From the NCBI GenBank assembly GCA_017304655.1, contig JAFKLY010000007.1, forward strand, positions 155,493-219,492: a stretch of DNA of 64,000 nucleotides, given 5' to 3'. The notes under the pieces are model-generated. The model was not told where the DNA came from. It saw nothing but the letters and a program-made list of their open reading frames with translations, and did not search any database. Positions 54,943 through 63,766 of the stretch are shown here, in pieces. Source of the DNA: Sphingomonas sp. GTDB lineage: Bacteria; Pseudomonadota; Alphaproteobacteria; Sphingomonadales; Sphingomonadaceae. The translations under genes and the position numbers were made by a program. The stretch's first letter is position 1. Every line of letters begins with the position of its first letter.

Positions 54943-56545
54943 CCATTGCCTCCTGTGGCATCGCACGGGCGACGCGGCGCGGCGTCTTGAGAGTCGATTT
55001 CGGTTTGGCCGTGCGCCAGGCGGCGATGCCCAACAGCCCACCGATTGCGCTTGTAGCGAGATCGACGCCCACGAACAGCAAGTCCCCGCGCGCGAAGCTC
55101 GCGACAAAGCCGCGGTCGGTCGTCGCCAGATTGACCCAGGGGATAAGCGCGAACGCGATGGCAGAGACAGCGAGCGTCTCGGGCCAGGCGCGCGCAACCG
55201 GGCGGAAGCAAGACAGGGCTGCCATGCCGAACCAGACCCAGAACATCGCCGAGACTTCCATCGCTGCCCGGCCCGGCAAGTCGGCCGGGATCAGCCGGTT
55301 CGCAAGGAGATAGGCCGCCATACCCGCCGGCAGGCAGGCGATAACGCCAATGTTCAGCCGCTGCACAATGCTCATGCCGAGAAAGCTGCGACCGCCCGGC
55401 TTCGTCCGCTTCGCCGTCCACAGCAGCAGCCCGGTGCCGACCATCGCCGTACCGGTGAGGCTGAGCAGAAAATAGGTCCAGCGCAGCACCGGCCCGGCAA
55501 ACTGGCCGAGGTGCAGGCCGAGCATCACGCCGGCGGTATTGATCGCAGCGCCCGCAGGCGCCGACGCGGAGAGCCGCCGACCGGTCGCGCCGGAATAGAC
55601 GGTTGAGGCGCCGCGGGCATTAAGGCCATCGGCGGGACTGCGTTGGATCGTGACCGTCGCGCCAGCATCATTGGGGTTGCGGATCACGATAGTGCGCACT
55701 GTGCCACCGCCCCATAGCGCGGTTGCATCGGCCATCATCGGCCCGATTGCAGCTAGCGGCGCGGCGTGGCCGGTCGCCGGCTCTTCATTCTCGCGGCCAT
55801 AGGCTTCGGCGAGGAAGTCGGCGGGCTTCTGGTAGTTGGCCACGATCGGCCAGGGCATATACATCAGCACCAGCGTAATGAGCCCGGTATAGGTGATCAT
55901 TGCGTGATAAGGCAGGGCCAGCACGGCTGAGACATTATGCGCGTCGAGCCAGCTGCGCTGACCCTTGCCCCAACGCAGGGTGAAGAAATCGGCGAAGATG
56001 CGCTTGTGCGTGATGACGCCCGAGATGATCGCCGAGAGCATGAAGATGGCGCACAGGCCAGCCAGCCAGCGCCCCCAGGGATGGGGGATCTGCAGCTGGA
56101 AATGGAAGCGGTAGAAATGCTCGCCGCCGCGCGTGTCGCGCGCGGTGAGCGGTAGGCCACTCGCGGGATCGAGCTTGAGCTCCGGCCGGCGCGGCGCGGG
56201 AGGCGCCTTGGGATCGGGATCGGGCCGCGCCCGTGCGAACACCCGCGTCTCGGTCGTGCGCTCATCGGGCAGATAGAGAAACCATTGCTCGTCGCCCGGT
56301 GTTGTCGACTGGAGATAAGCGATCGCGCTCTCGGCGGCGCGCTGCTGCGAGACGCCGACGGGCCGCAACTCCGGCTGCATCCAGCGTGTGATCTCCGGGC
56401 GGAAATAGCTCGCCGTGCCGGTCAGGAACATGGCGAACAGGATCCAGCCCGCCAGCAGTCCCAGCCATGTGTGAATCCAGGCCATCGACTGGCGCAGCAT
56501 CTTGCGCGTCGGGTCCACGGCGCGCTCCGGCTTAGCGGGCTTCAT
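54932..56545 (-). CDS. PepSY-associated transmembrane protein (siderophore-iron reductase-like)
   Basis: A 537-residue inner-membrane protein with the PepSY-TM start SMAWIHTWLGLLAGWILFAMFLTGTASYF, conserved His residues in HFQLQIPH and GLHLGQFAGP, and several hydrophobic segments toward the C-terminus. Relatives are suggested to reduce ferric siderophores in the periplasm or membrane. It is transcribed with DUF3649 upstream (four-base overlap) and DUF3325 downstream. Confidence 0.88.
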   Translation of the reverse strand: MKPAKPERAVDPTRKMLRQSMAWIHTWLGLLAGWILFAMFLTGTASYFRPEITRWMQPELRPVGVSQQRAAESAIAYLQSTTPGDEQWFLYLPDERTTETRVFARARPDPDPKAPPAPRRPELKLDPASGLPLTARDTRGGEHFYRFHFQLQIPHPWGRWLAGLCAIFMLSAIISGVITHKRIFADFFTLRWGKGQRSWLDAHNVSAVLALPYHAMITYTGLITLVLMYMPWPIVANYQKPADFLAEAYGRENEEPATGHAAPLAAIGPMMADATALWGGGTVRTIVIRNPNDAGATVTIQRSPADGLNARGASTVYSGATGRRLSASAPAGAAINTAGVMLGLHLGQFAGPVLRWTYFLLSLTGTAMVGTGLLLWTAKRTKPGGRSFLGMSIVQRLNIGVIACLPAGMAAYLLANRLIPADLPGRAAMEVSAMFWVWFGMAALSCFRPVARAWPETLAVSAIAFALIPWVNLATTDRGFVASFARGDLLFVGVDLATSAIGGLLGIAAWRTAKPKSTLKTPRRVARAMPQEAMDAA

Positions 56546-56850
56546 GGCCGCGGCCCCATCAGCCAGACGATCACGGCGCAGGCGATGGCAACGCCCCAGA
56601 TGGTGAGGGCGACGCGGCCCAGCCTAGGCTCGTGAAACGCCCAGAGGCCCAGCGACGCGAAGAGAAGAAATGACAGAATCATGCCCCATGCCGTAGCCTC
56701 GGCGCGTGCGACAGGCAGCAAACGGGCGAGCAGGGACGCGCTGCCGGCGGCCGCCGCATAGCCGCCGACAAGTGCCGTGAAAGCGCGCCCGGCCATCACC
56801 CATGTACCCCATCGGTTCCCGGCCGGTCCGATCCCTCCGCTTCTACCCAA
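56542..56850 (-). CDS. DUF3649 membrane protein
   Basis: A membrane protein of about 102 residues with three hydrophobic segments (AFTALVGGYAAAAGSASLLA, WGMILSFLLFASLGLWAF, VALTIWGVAIACAVIVWLM). The pattern RWxxxxRxxxALVGGY is typical of DUF3649 at the head of PepSY siderophore modules. I favour a TTG start at 56850 preceded by GAGGGGGA; ATG 56796 would remove the first conserved tryptophan segment. Divergent from the TonB receptor. Confidence 0.7.
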   Translation of the reverse strand: MGRSGGIGPAGNRWGTWVMAGRAFTALVGGYAAAAGSASLLARLLPVARAEATAWGMILSFLLFASLGLWAFHEPRLGRVALTIWGVAIACAVIVWLMGPRP

Positions 56851-56902
56851 AACGTCCCCCTCATCGGCAAGTGGGTTGCGTCTATTGCCCTTCGTTCGTA
56901 AC

Positions 56903-56926
56903 TGCAATTGCGAATCATTATTATTA
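56903..56926. promoter_or_regulatory. Fur-like operator between DUF3649 and TonB receptor
   Basis: TGCAATTGCGAATCATTATT followed by ATTA lies 20 bases upstream of the receptor start. TTGCGAATCATT resembles Fur-box halves of TonB receptor promoters and is shared in part with the second operator at 59433. Divergent control of both iron modules by iron is expected. Confidence 0.5.
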
Positions 56927-56946
56927 GTAGTCGAAAAGGGGACAAC

Positions 56947-59283
56947 ATGACTGACGTCGCGCAATCATTCGCTCTGGAGCGTTCGCAGCGGAGGCATCGC
57001 CGCGCGCGTCTGCTGCTCGCGGCGTCGGTCGCATTCGCCGCAGTCGCCACGGCGCCGGCCCGCGCGGAGGATGGGGGCGACGCCGAGATCGAAAATGCCA
57101 GCGAGGCGATCATCGTCACCGGCTTCAAGGAGAAGCAGACGGGCTCGGGCACCAAGACCGACACGCCGCTCATGGAAACGGCGCAGAGCATCACTGTCAT
57201 CGACAGTGAGGAGCTTATCCGCCGCAACGCGCTCTCGATCAATCAGGCGCTCGGCTATGTCGCGGGCGTTTCGCCCAACCAGCGCGGCGGCATGGTCACG
57301 CGCTACGACCAGCTCATCCTGCGCGGCTTCGCGCCCGGCGTCTTCCTAGATGGCATGCGGCTGATCGCCGGCCCCTATTCGACGCCGCAGATCGACTTCA
57401 ACCGCATCGATCATATCGATGTGGTCAAGGGGCCAGCCTCGGTGCTCTACGGCAACTCCACGCCGGGCGGCCTCGTCAACCTCACCAGCAAGATGCCGGA
57501 AGATGTGGCCTCGGGCCGGGTCGAGGGTCAGGTCGGCAACTTCAGCACGCTGCGTTTCGCCGCGGACGTCAATCAGCCGCTCGACAAGGATGGGCGCCTG
57601 CTGGCGCGGATCGTGGGCGGCTGGCAGAAGGGGGACGGCCTCACCAACGGCACGTTCAGCGAGCGCTATCATGTCAGCCCCATGCTGACCTTCGCGCCGG
57701 ACACGGCCACGAGCTTCACGCTGGTCGCGACCTATCAGCACAGCCCGAGCGGCGGCGGCTATTCGGGCGTTCCGGCTTATGGCACATTGCTGCCCAATGG
57801 AGGGCTCGGCACCCTGCCGCGCACAATCAACACCGGCGATCCAGCCTATGAGCGCTACAATCACAAGGCCAAGTCGGTGGCCTTCTTTTTCCGTCACGAT
57901 TTCAACGATCATCTGACCGCACGATCGAATTTCCGCATTCAGAACAACACACTGTCCTATCGCCAGCTCTATGTCGCGGGCTTCGCCACGACGGGCACGG
58001 GGGCCAATCGCAATTCAGACTTTTCGACGATTATTCGCGGCGGCGGCGGCGCGGATGAGGACTTCAACACGGCGACGTTCGACAACAGCCTGAACGCCCG
58101 CTTCGAGACGGGGCCGGTCAAGCACAACATCCTCGTGGGAGTGGATTATCAGCGCATTACTGGCGAGAATTTCCAGCAGTTCAATACGGGCGTCACGACC
58201 AATCCGCTGACAAGCATTCCCAATCTCAAGCTCTTCGCGCCGACCTATGGCGGGACGATGCCCAGCTTCGACCTGACCCTGCTCTCGGCCGCGTACACCA
58301 ACACCTATGGCAAGCGCGACCAGCTCGGCTTCTATGTCCAGGACCAGATTTCGATCGGCGGGCTGCAGCTCATCGCGAGCGGACGGCAGGATCATTATGA
58401 CCAGCACACGCTCAACAAGAAGAACAACAGCGTGACGCTGCTCTCGCAAAAGGCGTTCACGATGCGCCTGGGCGCGCTCTATGAGTTCGAATTCGGGGTC
58501 TCGCCCTATTTCAGCTACTCGGAATCATTCGAGCCGCAGGCTGGAACCACCTGGCAGGGAGCCCCCTTCGTGCCGGTAACCGGTCGCTCTTATGAAGGCG
58601 GCATCAAATATCAGCCAGCCGGAACGACGGCGATCTTCACTATCTCGGCCTATGATCTGCGGCGGCAGAATGTGCCGGTGTCCGATCCGCTCGCCGGGAC
58701 GAACGGCATCCCGACCAACTCGCAGGTGCAGATTGGCGAAACGCGGGTGCGTGGCGTCGAGTTCGAGGGGCGGGGCGAGGTCACGCCTGGCTTCAATGTG
58801 ATTGCAGCGCTGAGCTACACGGACGCGATCATCACGCAGGGCACGCCGGCCATCGCTGCGACCGCGACGGCGAGCGCAACGCCGACGACCACCGGAACGC
58901 GCCAGCTCGGTACACCCAAATGGAACGCCTCGACCTTCCTGTCCTATGATTTCGGGAAGGGTGCCGGCGCCTCGGGCGCCCTAGCCGGTCTCACCCTTGG
59001 CGCAGGCCTTCGCTATGTGCAGGGATCGGATGGGACGACAACCTATGCGGTCATCAACAATGTGGCGACCTTCCAGCGCTTCACCACCAAGGACTTCGCG
59101 CTCGTGGACGCGATGATCGGCTATGATCTTGGCAAGGCGTGGTCGAGTCTGAGCGGATGGAGCATGGCCGTGAACGCGGCCAATCTGCTCGATAAGACCC
59201 ACATCTCAGCCTGTCCGTTCAACAACAGCTGCTATTACGGCGCCGCGGGCACCGTCGTCGGATCGCTCCGCTACACCTGGTAG
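56947..59283 (+). CDS. TonB-dependent siderophore receptor (FhuA/FpvA type)
   Basis: A 778-residue outer-membrane receptor. Signal peptide residues about 20-42; plug domain from EAIIVTGFKEKQTGSGTKT (TonB-box-like EAIIVTG) with SITVIDSEELI and VLYGNSTPGGLVNL; beta barrel ending in the aromatic YTW. The Thr/Ala-rich loop near residue 640 (ATATASATPTTTGT) is unusual. The ATG at 56947 follows AAAAGGGG. The ligand is unknown, but the company of PepSY/DUF3325/DUF3649 indicates a ferric siderophore. Confidence 0.92.
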   Translation: MTDVAQSFALERSQRRHRRARLLLAASVAFAAVATAPARAEDGGDAEIENASEAIIVTGFKEKQTGSGTKTDTPLMETAQSITVIDSEELIRRNALSINQALGYVAGVSPNQRGGMVTRYDQLILRGFAPGVFLDGMRLIAGPYSTPQIDFNRIDHIDVVKGPASVLYGNSTPGGLVNLTSKMPEDVASGRVEGQVGNFSTLRFAADVNQPLDKDGRLLARIVGGWQKGDGLTNGTFSERYHVSPMLTFAPDTATSFTLVATYQHSPSGGGYSGVPAYGTLLPNGGLGTLPRTINTGDPAYERYNHKAKSVAFFFRHDFNDHLTARSNFRIQNNTLSYRQLYVAGFATTGTGANRNSDFSTIIRGGGGADEDFNTATFDNSLNARFETGPVKHNILVGVDYQRITGENFQQFNTGVTTNPLTSIPNLKLFAPTYGGTMPSFDLTLLSAAYTNTYGKRDQLGFYVQDQISIGGLQLIASGRQDHYDQHTLNKKNNSVTLLSQKAFTMRLGALYEFEFGVSPYFSYSESFEPQAGTTWQGAPFVPVTGRSYEGGIKYQPAGTTAIFTISAYDLRRQNVPVSDPLAGTNGIPTNSQVQIGETRVRGVEFEGRGEVTPGFNVIAALSYTDAIITQGTPAIAATATASATPTTTGTRQLGTPKWNASTFLSYDFGKGAGASGALAGLTLGAGLRYVQGSDGTTTYAVINNVATFQRFTTKDFALVDAMIGYDLGKAWSSLSGWSMAVNAANLLDKTHISACPFNNSCYYGAAGTVVGSLRYTW

Positions 59284-59290
59284 CGCTTTG

Positions 59291-59322
59291 AGGGCGGCAG
59301 TCGGTTGTTCCGCTGCCGCCTT
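59291..59322 (+). terminator. Likely terminator after the first TonB receptor gene
   Basis: GGCGGCAG (59293-59300) and CTGCCGCC (59313-59320) form an 8-bp GC-rich stem with a 12-base loop, starting 10 bases after the stop. Only a short T stretch follows. Confidence 0.55.
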
Positions 59323-59432
59323 CATGGCGGACATTCGCGTCCAAGTTGAGATTTCCAACAGCTTTCATCCGTTCACGGCTCAACACAGGCGCTTTCCGCC
59401 ATCGCATGCCAAATTCTAAGAGCTGAAAGCAC

Positions 59433-59453
59433 TATTGCGTCTCATTCGCAATA
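59433..59453. promoter_or_regulatory. Palindromic Fur-like operator before the second TonB receptor
   Basis: TATTGCG-(7)-CGCAATA is a perfect 7-bp inverted repeat with CTCATTC-like centre TCTCATT, 50 bases upstream of the receptor start. It shares the TTGCG/CATT elements of the site at 56903. Confidence 0.55.
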
Positions 59454-59502
59454 AGCTTACGGCTACACCATTCGGTTCATCCTAAATCTCCAGGGGGGCG
59501 TT

Positions 59503-61662
59503 GTGCGTCGTTTGTTTTTTCCGGACTTAAAACTTGCTCTGCTCGTAGCGAGCGCTCTTTCCGTTCCGGCATTCGCTCAGGAAAGCGGAGGAGATCAGCA
59601 GGAAGATGACACTGGCCGGAGCGACAATACCATTGTTGTCTATGGCCGCGGCATTGACCGTAACAACGCTGCCACCGGCCTCGATCTGACGCCGCGCGAG
59701 ACGCCCCAGTCGCTCACCATCATTACTCGTGAACAGATAGATGATCAGGCTGCGTCAACTGTCGCGGACGTGCTCGAATATACGACTGGCCTATCGGTGA
59801 AGCGCGTGGATCGCGGCCGCAATCTCCTCTCGTCGCGCGGCTTCGACATAACCGCCTTCCAGCTTGATGGCCTGCCATTCGCGACCGGAAACGTCGGTCT
59901 CGAGGAATCGAGCACCGCAATTTACGATCGGATCGAGGTGATCCGCGGCGCGACCGGGCTGCTGCAGGGGGCCGGCGAACCGTCGGCCTCGATCAATATG
60001 GTCCGCAATCGCGCCGATGCGCACGAGTTGACCGGTAAAATCACGCTCGAAGCGGGTTCATGGGGTCGCTACTCGGGGATCATCGATGTCAGCGCGCCGC
60101 TGACCCGGGACGGTTCAGTGCGAGCCCGCGTTGTGGCTGAACGTTACACTCAGGACGCCTTCGTCGATCTCGAAAGCAGCAATGGCCTCACGCTTTACGG
60201 CACCATCGGTGCCGATCTTGGCGAAACCACCAGGGTCAATGTCGGGGCCAGTTATCAGAGAGTTGAACGCGACGGCGTGATGTGGGCGCAGTTGCCCTTC
60301 TGGTACGCGGACGGCTCGCTCGCTCGCGAATGGCCACGCTCAAAGACCACGGCCGCCGACTGGAACGAATGGGATACCACCGAGAAGGCGGCGTTCGTCA
60401 ACCTCGAGCAGGACCTCGGTGGTAGTTGGCAGTTGCGTGGCGACGTCTCCTATTTTGAGCAGATTGAAGATTCCAAACTGATCTGGCTCTGGGGCAATCC
60501 TGACAAGGTAACCGGACTGGGCATGGACATCTGGCCCTACTGGTATCGGACTCATCCCAAGCAGTGGAGCTTCAATCTTCAGGTCAAAGGCGGCTACAAT
60601 CTGTTCGGTCGCGAGCACGAACTGGTCGTCGGAGCGATGCACAATAATCAAACAAGCGGCTGGACAAACCGGGATCCGGTCGACGGAACAGTCGCTCCAG
60701 TGGGCGATTTCAACGCATGGGATGGAAGCTATCCCGAGCCCGAATGGGGCGATCGCTATCGTATGAGTGGCTTCGGCACCACCAAGCAGACCGGGCTTTA
60801 CGGCGTAACCCGGCTGCAGTTGCTCGAGCCCCTGAAACTGATCGCGGGTGGGCGCATGACTTGGTGGACGCGCAACGAGGAGGAGGCGCTATACACCCCA
60901 GAGGCCTATACGATCGAGCACAAGGGCGTCTTCACCCCCTATGCTGGCCTTATCTTCGACTTTACCGACAATCTCTCGGCCTATGTCAGCTACACCAGCA
61001 TCTTCAATCCCCAGACCGCTCGCGACCGCAACGGACGTTATCTCGATCCGCTTACGGGCGATAATTACGAAGCAGGCCTGAAGGCTGATCTGATGGATGG
61101 CCGACTGCGCGCCTCCGCAGCGGTGTTTCGTGTCGAGCAGAACAATTTTCCCGTTGCCGACACTGGATATTTTGTGCCCGGCACCACGGATCCGGCGATG
61201 AAGCCGGCGCAAGGGACCGTGTCCAAGGGCTATGAGCTGGAAGTGCAGGGCGAAGTGTTGCCCGGCTGGGACGTTAGTGCAGGTTGGAGCCACTTCAAGG
61301 CACGGGACGCCGACGGTGTGGATGTACAGCAGCATCAGCCCCGGCAGGTGTTCCGCATGGCCACGAAGTATGAATTTGGCGGTGCGCTGAAGGGCGCGAG
61401 TCTGGGTGGCTCGCTACGCTGGGAAAGCCGTCCGCCGCAGACAGCCGAAAATCCCGGCACGGGCGAAATCGAGCCGGTGGGCCAGGAAGCCTATGTGCTT
61501 GTCAACCTGATGGCGGCCTACGACATCACCAGGCAGCTGTCGCTGCAGCTCAACGTCAACAACGTGTTCGACAAGGCATATTACAATACCAATTCATGGT
61601 TCGGGGGCTACATCTACGGCGAACCGCGCAACGCCCGGATAACCCTGCGTTACGCGTTCTGA
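59503..61662 (+). CDS. TonB-dependent siderophore receptor
   Basis: A 719-residue receptor of the FhuE/FpvA kind. Signal peptide 1-25 (ends AFAQ); plug beginning NTIVVYGRG, with TPRETPQSLTIITREQIDDQ and VIRGATGLLQGAGEPSASINMVR, the siderophore-receptor plug motif; barrel ending ITLRYAF with C-terminal Phe. Start is GTG after a GGGGGG site. It is followed by a PepSY protein, forming a second uptake module. Base composition is lower in GC than the first receptor. Confidence 0.93.
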   Translation: MRRLFFPDLKLALLVASALSVPAFAQESGGDQQEDDTGRSDNTIVVYGRGIDRNNAATGLDLTPRETPQSLTIITREQIDDQAASTVADVLEYTTGLSVKRVDRGRNLLSSRGFDITAFQLDGLPFATGNVGLEESSTAIYDRIEVIRGATGLLQGAGEPSASINMVRNRADAHELTGKITLEAGSWGRYSGIIDVSAPLTRDGSVRARVVAERYTQDAFVDLESSNGLTLYGTIGADLGETTRVNVGASYQRVERDGVMWAQLPFWYADGSLAREWPRSKTTAADWNEWDTTEKAAFVNLEQDLGGSWQLRGDVSYFEQIEDSKLIWLWGNPDKVTGLGMDIWPYWYRTHPKQWSFNLQVKGGYNLFGREHELVVGAMHNNQTSGWTNRDPVDGTVAPVGDFNAWDGSYPEPEWGDRYRMSGFGTTKQTGLYGVTRLQLLEPLKLIAGGRMTWWTRNEEEALYTPEAYTIEHKGVFTPYAGLIFDFTDNLSAYVSYTSIFNPQTARDRNGRYLDPLTGDNYEAGLKADLMDGRLRASAAVFRVEQNNFPVADTGYFVPGTTDPAMKPAQGTVSKGYELEVQGEVLPGWDVSAGWSHFKARDADGVDVQQHQPRQVFRMATKYEFGGALKGASLGGSLRWESRPPQTAENPGTGEIEPVGQEAYVLVNLMAAYDITRQLSLQLNVNNVFDKAYYNTNSWFGGYIYGEPRNARITLRYAF

Positions 61663-61741
61663 GCGTGATGTGATGCTTCTGCGTGACTTCATCAATGGGC
61701 GCCGGATCAATGGGCACCGGGCGAACGGGGAGCGTCCGGTG

Positions 61742-63037
61742 ATGAGACTGCGTCCCTTTTTCGGCTTCCTGCACCGCTGGGTGGGGCTGTTGATCGCCGG
61801 ATTCCTGTTCATCTCGGGCGTTACCGGCGCTGTGATCTCCTGGGATCATGAACTCGACGATGTCCTCAACCCGCACCTGATGAAGGCCCGCACACCGGGC
61901 AGCTCGCTGTCGCCGCTCGAACTGGCAAAGCAGGTGGAGGCATGCGATCCGATGGTGGCGGTGACGTTCATCCCGCTGGCGACCGAGCCCGGGGCGTCTC
62001 TGGCGCTGGGAATTTCAGGCAAGGTCGATCCGAAGACCGGCAAATATGTGATTCCCAATTACAATCAGCTGTTCCTTGATCCTGTTACAGGTGAGGAACT
62101 GGGTAGGCGCAACTGGGGCGCGATCTGGCCGATCACCACCGAAACCTTCGTCTCATTCCTCTATGTACTGCATTACTCGCTGCACATCCCGACCATGTGG
62201 GGGGTCGATCATTGGGGGGTGTGGTTGATGGGCGGCATCGCGTTGCTGTGGACGATCGACTGCTTCGTGGGATTTTACCTGACACTGCCGACGCGGCAGA
62301 AGCCGGCGCTCGCCAACGGGCGTCCCATCGATGTGCCCGCCAAGTCACAGCGGACGTTCATGCAGCGCTGGAAACCCGCGTGGAAGATCAAGACCGGGGG
62401 GACCCGCTACCGGATCAATTTTGACATCCACCGCGCATTCGGGCTGTGGCTGTGGGGCATATTGTTCACTCTGGCCTTCACGGCATTCTCGCTCAATCTC
62501 TATGAAGAGATATTCTATCCGGCGATGTCCACGGTGTCGGAGGTGACGCCTGGCCCGTTCGATGTGCGCGAGGAACGGCCGCTCAACCAACCAGTTACGC
62601 CGAAGCTGAGCTACGCTCAGATTATCGAGCAGGCGAGCAAGGATGCGGCCAAGCGTGGCTGGACCGATCCGGCCGGGAGCGCCTTCTACTCGCAGCATTA
62701 TGGCATCTATGGCGTCGGCTTCCACACGCCAGAGGGTGATCATGGGGTGGCGGGAATGGGCCCGCCCTATCTTTACTACGATGGCGTAACCGGCGTACCG
62801 CTCGGGAAGTACGAGCCCTTGGTCGGGACAGCGGCCGATATCTTCGTGCAGGCGCAGTTTCCTCTTCATTCGGGGCGCATTCTAGGCATCCCCGGGCGTA
62901 TACTCATCTCGCTGATGGGTGTTGTGGTCGCAGCGCTGAGCGTTACCGGGGTCGTGATCTGGCTGAAGAAGCGCCGTGCGCGGCTCCATCGCAGAGCACG
63001 CTCGGGGGGGAGCGGACAGCTAGGTCTCTTGAGCTGA
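61742..63037 (+). CDS. PepSY-associated transmembrane protein (second copy)
   Basis: A protein of about 431 residues with four hydrophobic segments: FGFLHRWVGLLIAGFLFISGVTGAVIS at the N-terminus, VSFLYVLHYSLHIPTMWGVD and WLMGGIALLWTIDCFVGFYL in the middle, and RILISLMGVVVAALSVTGVVIWL at the end, with conserved His in HYSLHIP and QFPLHSG. Downstream of the second TonB receptor it probably serves ferric-siderophore reduction. The ATG at 61742 gives the common N-terminus; in-frame starts at 61670/61673 add about 24 residues. Confidence 0.88.
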   Translation: MRLRPFFGFLHRWVGLLIAGFLFISGVTGAVISWDHELDDVLNPHLMKARTPGSSLSPLELAKQVEACDPMVAVTFIPLATEPGASLALGISGKVDPKTGKYVIPNYNQLFLDPVTGEELGRRNWGAIWPITTETFVSFLYVLHYSLHIPTMWGVDHWGVWLMGGIALLWTIDCFVGFYLTLPTRQKPALANGRPIDVPAKSQRTFMQRWKPAWKIKTGGTRYRINFDIHRAFGLWLWGILFTLAFTAFSLNLYEEIFYPAMSTVSEVTPGPFDVREERPLNQPVTPKLSYAQIIEQASKDAAKRGWTDPAGSAFYSQHYGIYGVGFHTPEGDHGVAGMGPPYLYYDGVTGVPLGKYEPLVGTAADIFVQAQFPLHSGRILGIPGRILISLMGVVVAALSVTGVVIWLKKRRARLHRRARSGGSGQLGLLS

Positions 63038-63111
63038 GCTGATCATTCGCGCGAGCCCGTTCCCCCAAGTTGAGCACGGGTGCTGAGTGATCTGTGGCTG
63101 CACCCGCCCCG

Positions 63112-63766
63112 ATTGTGTTGAAAAACTCGGCCTTGAAGTAAGGCTGAAGTGCTGATTCACTCTCCGCAGGCGAACGGAGATCAGCCGATGATGGGCGAAC
63201 GGACGGTGGCGCAGGAGGCGCTGTTCTACGGATTCAGTCTCGAGCGGCACGTCCCGGCCGATCACCTGCTGCGCTCGATTGACCGGTTCGTGGATCTGTC
63301 GAGCGTTCGCGAACGACTGCGGCCCTTTTATAGTGAGACCGGACGTCCTTCGATTGATCCTGAGTTGATGATCCGGATGCTGATCATCGGCTATTGCATG
63401 GGCATCCGGTCTGAGCGGCGACTGTGCGAGGAGGTCCATCTCAACCTGGCCTATCGCTGGTTCTGCCGGCTCGGGCTGGACGGCGACGTGCCGGATCACT
63501 CGACTTTCTCCAAGAACCGGCACGGCCGGTTCCGCGACAGCGACCTGTTGCGTAAGGTCTTCGAGATGACCGTTCAGCGCTGCATGGCCGAGAGGCTGGT
63601 CGGGGGCGAAGGCTTTGCGGTCGACGCCAGCCTGATCCGAGCCGATGTCAGCCGGCCCAAAGCAGTGCTGGCCGCAGACGGTCTGCCGCCGGAGGCTGCC
63701 GGGCGGGCAGTCCGTGAGTATCTGGCCGTGCTCGACGATGCTGCGTTCGGTGGCGCGACGCCAGTC
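63112..63766 (+). mobile_element. IS1182-type insertion sequence, interrupted
   Basis: The transposase gene (likely ATG 63188) encodes the N-terminal IS1182/IS5-like domain: FYGFSLERHVPADHLLRSID, RPFYSETGRPSIDPELMIRM, LCEEVHLNLAYRWFCRLGL and DHSTFSKNRH, then DASLIRADVSR. The left end has GTGTTGAAAAACTC near 63115, a usual IS1182/IS5 terminus. After AAFGGATPVG the frame is broken by the IS256-type element; the C-terminal catalytic part is not within the window. The element is therefore inactive here. Confidence 0.75.
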
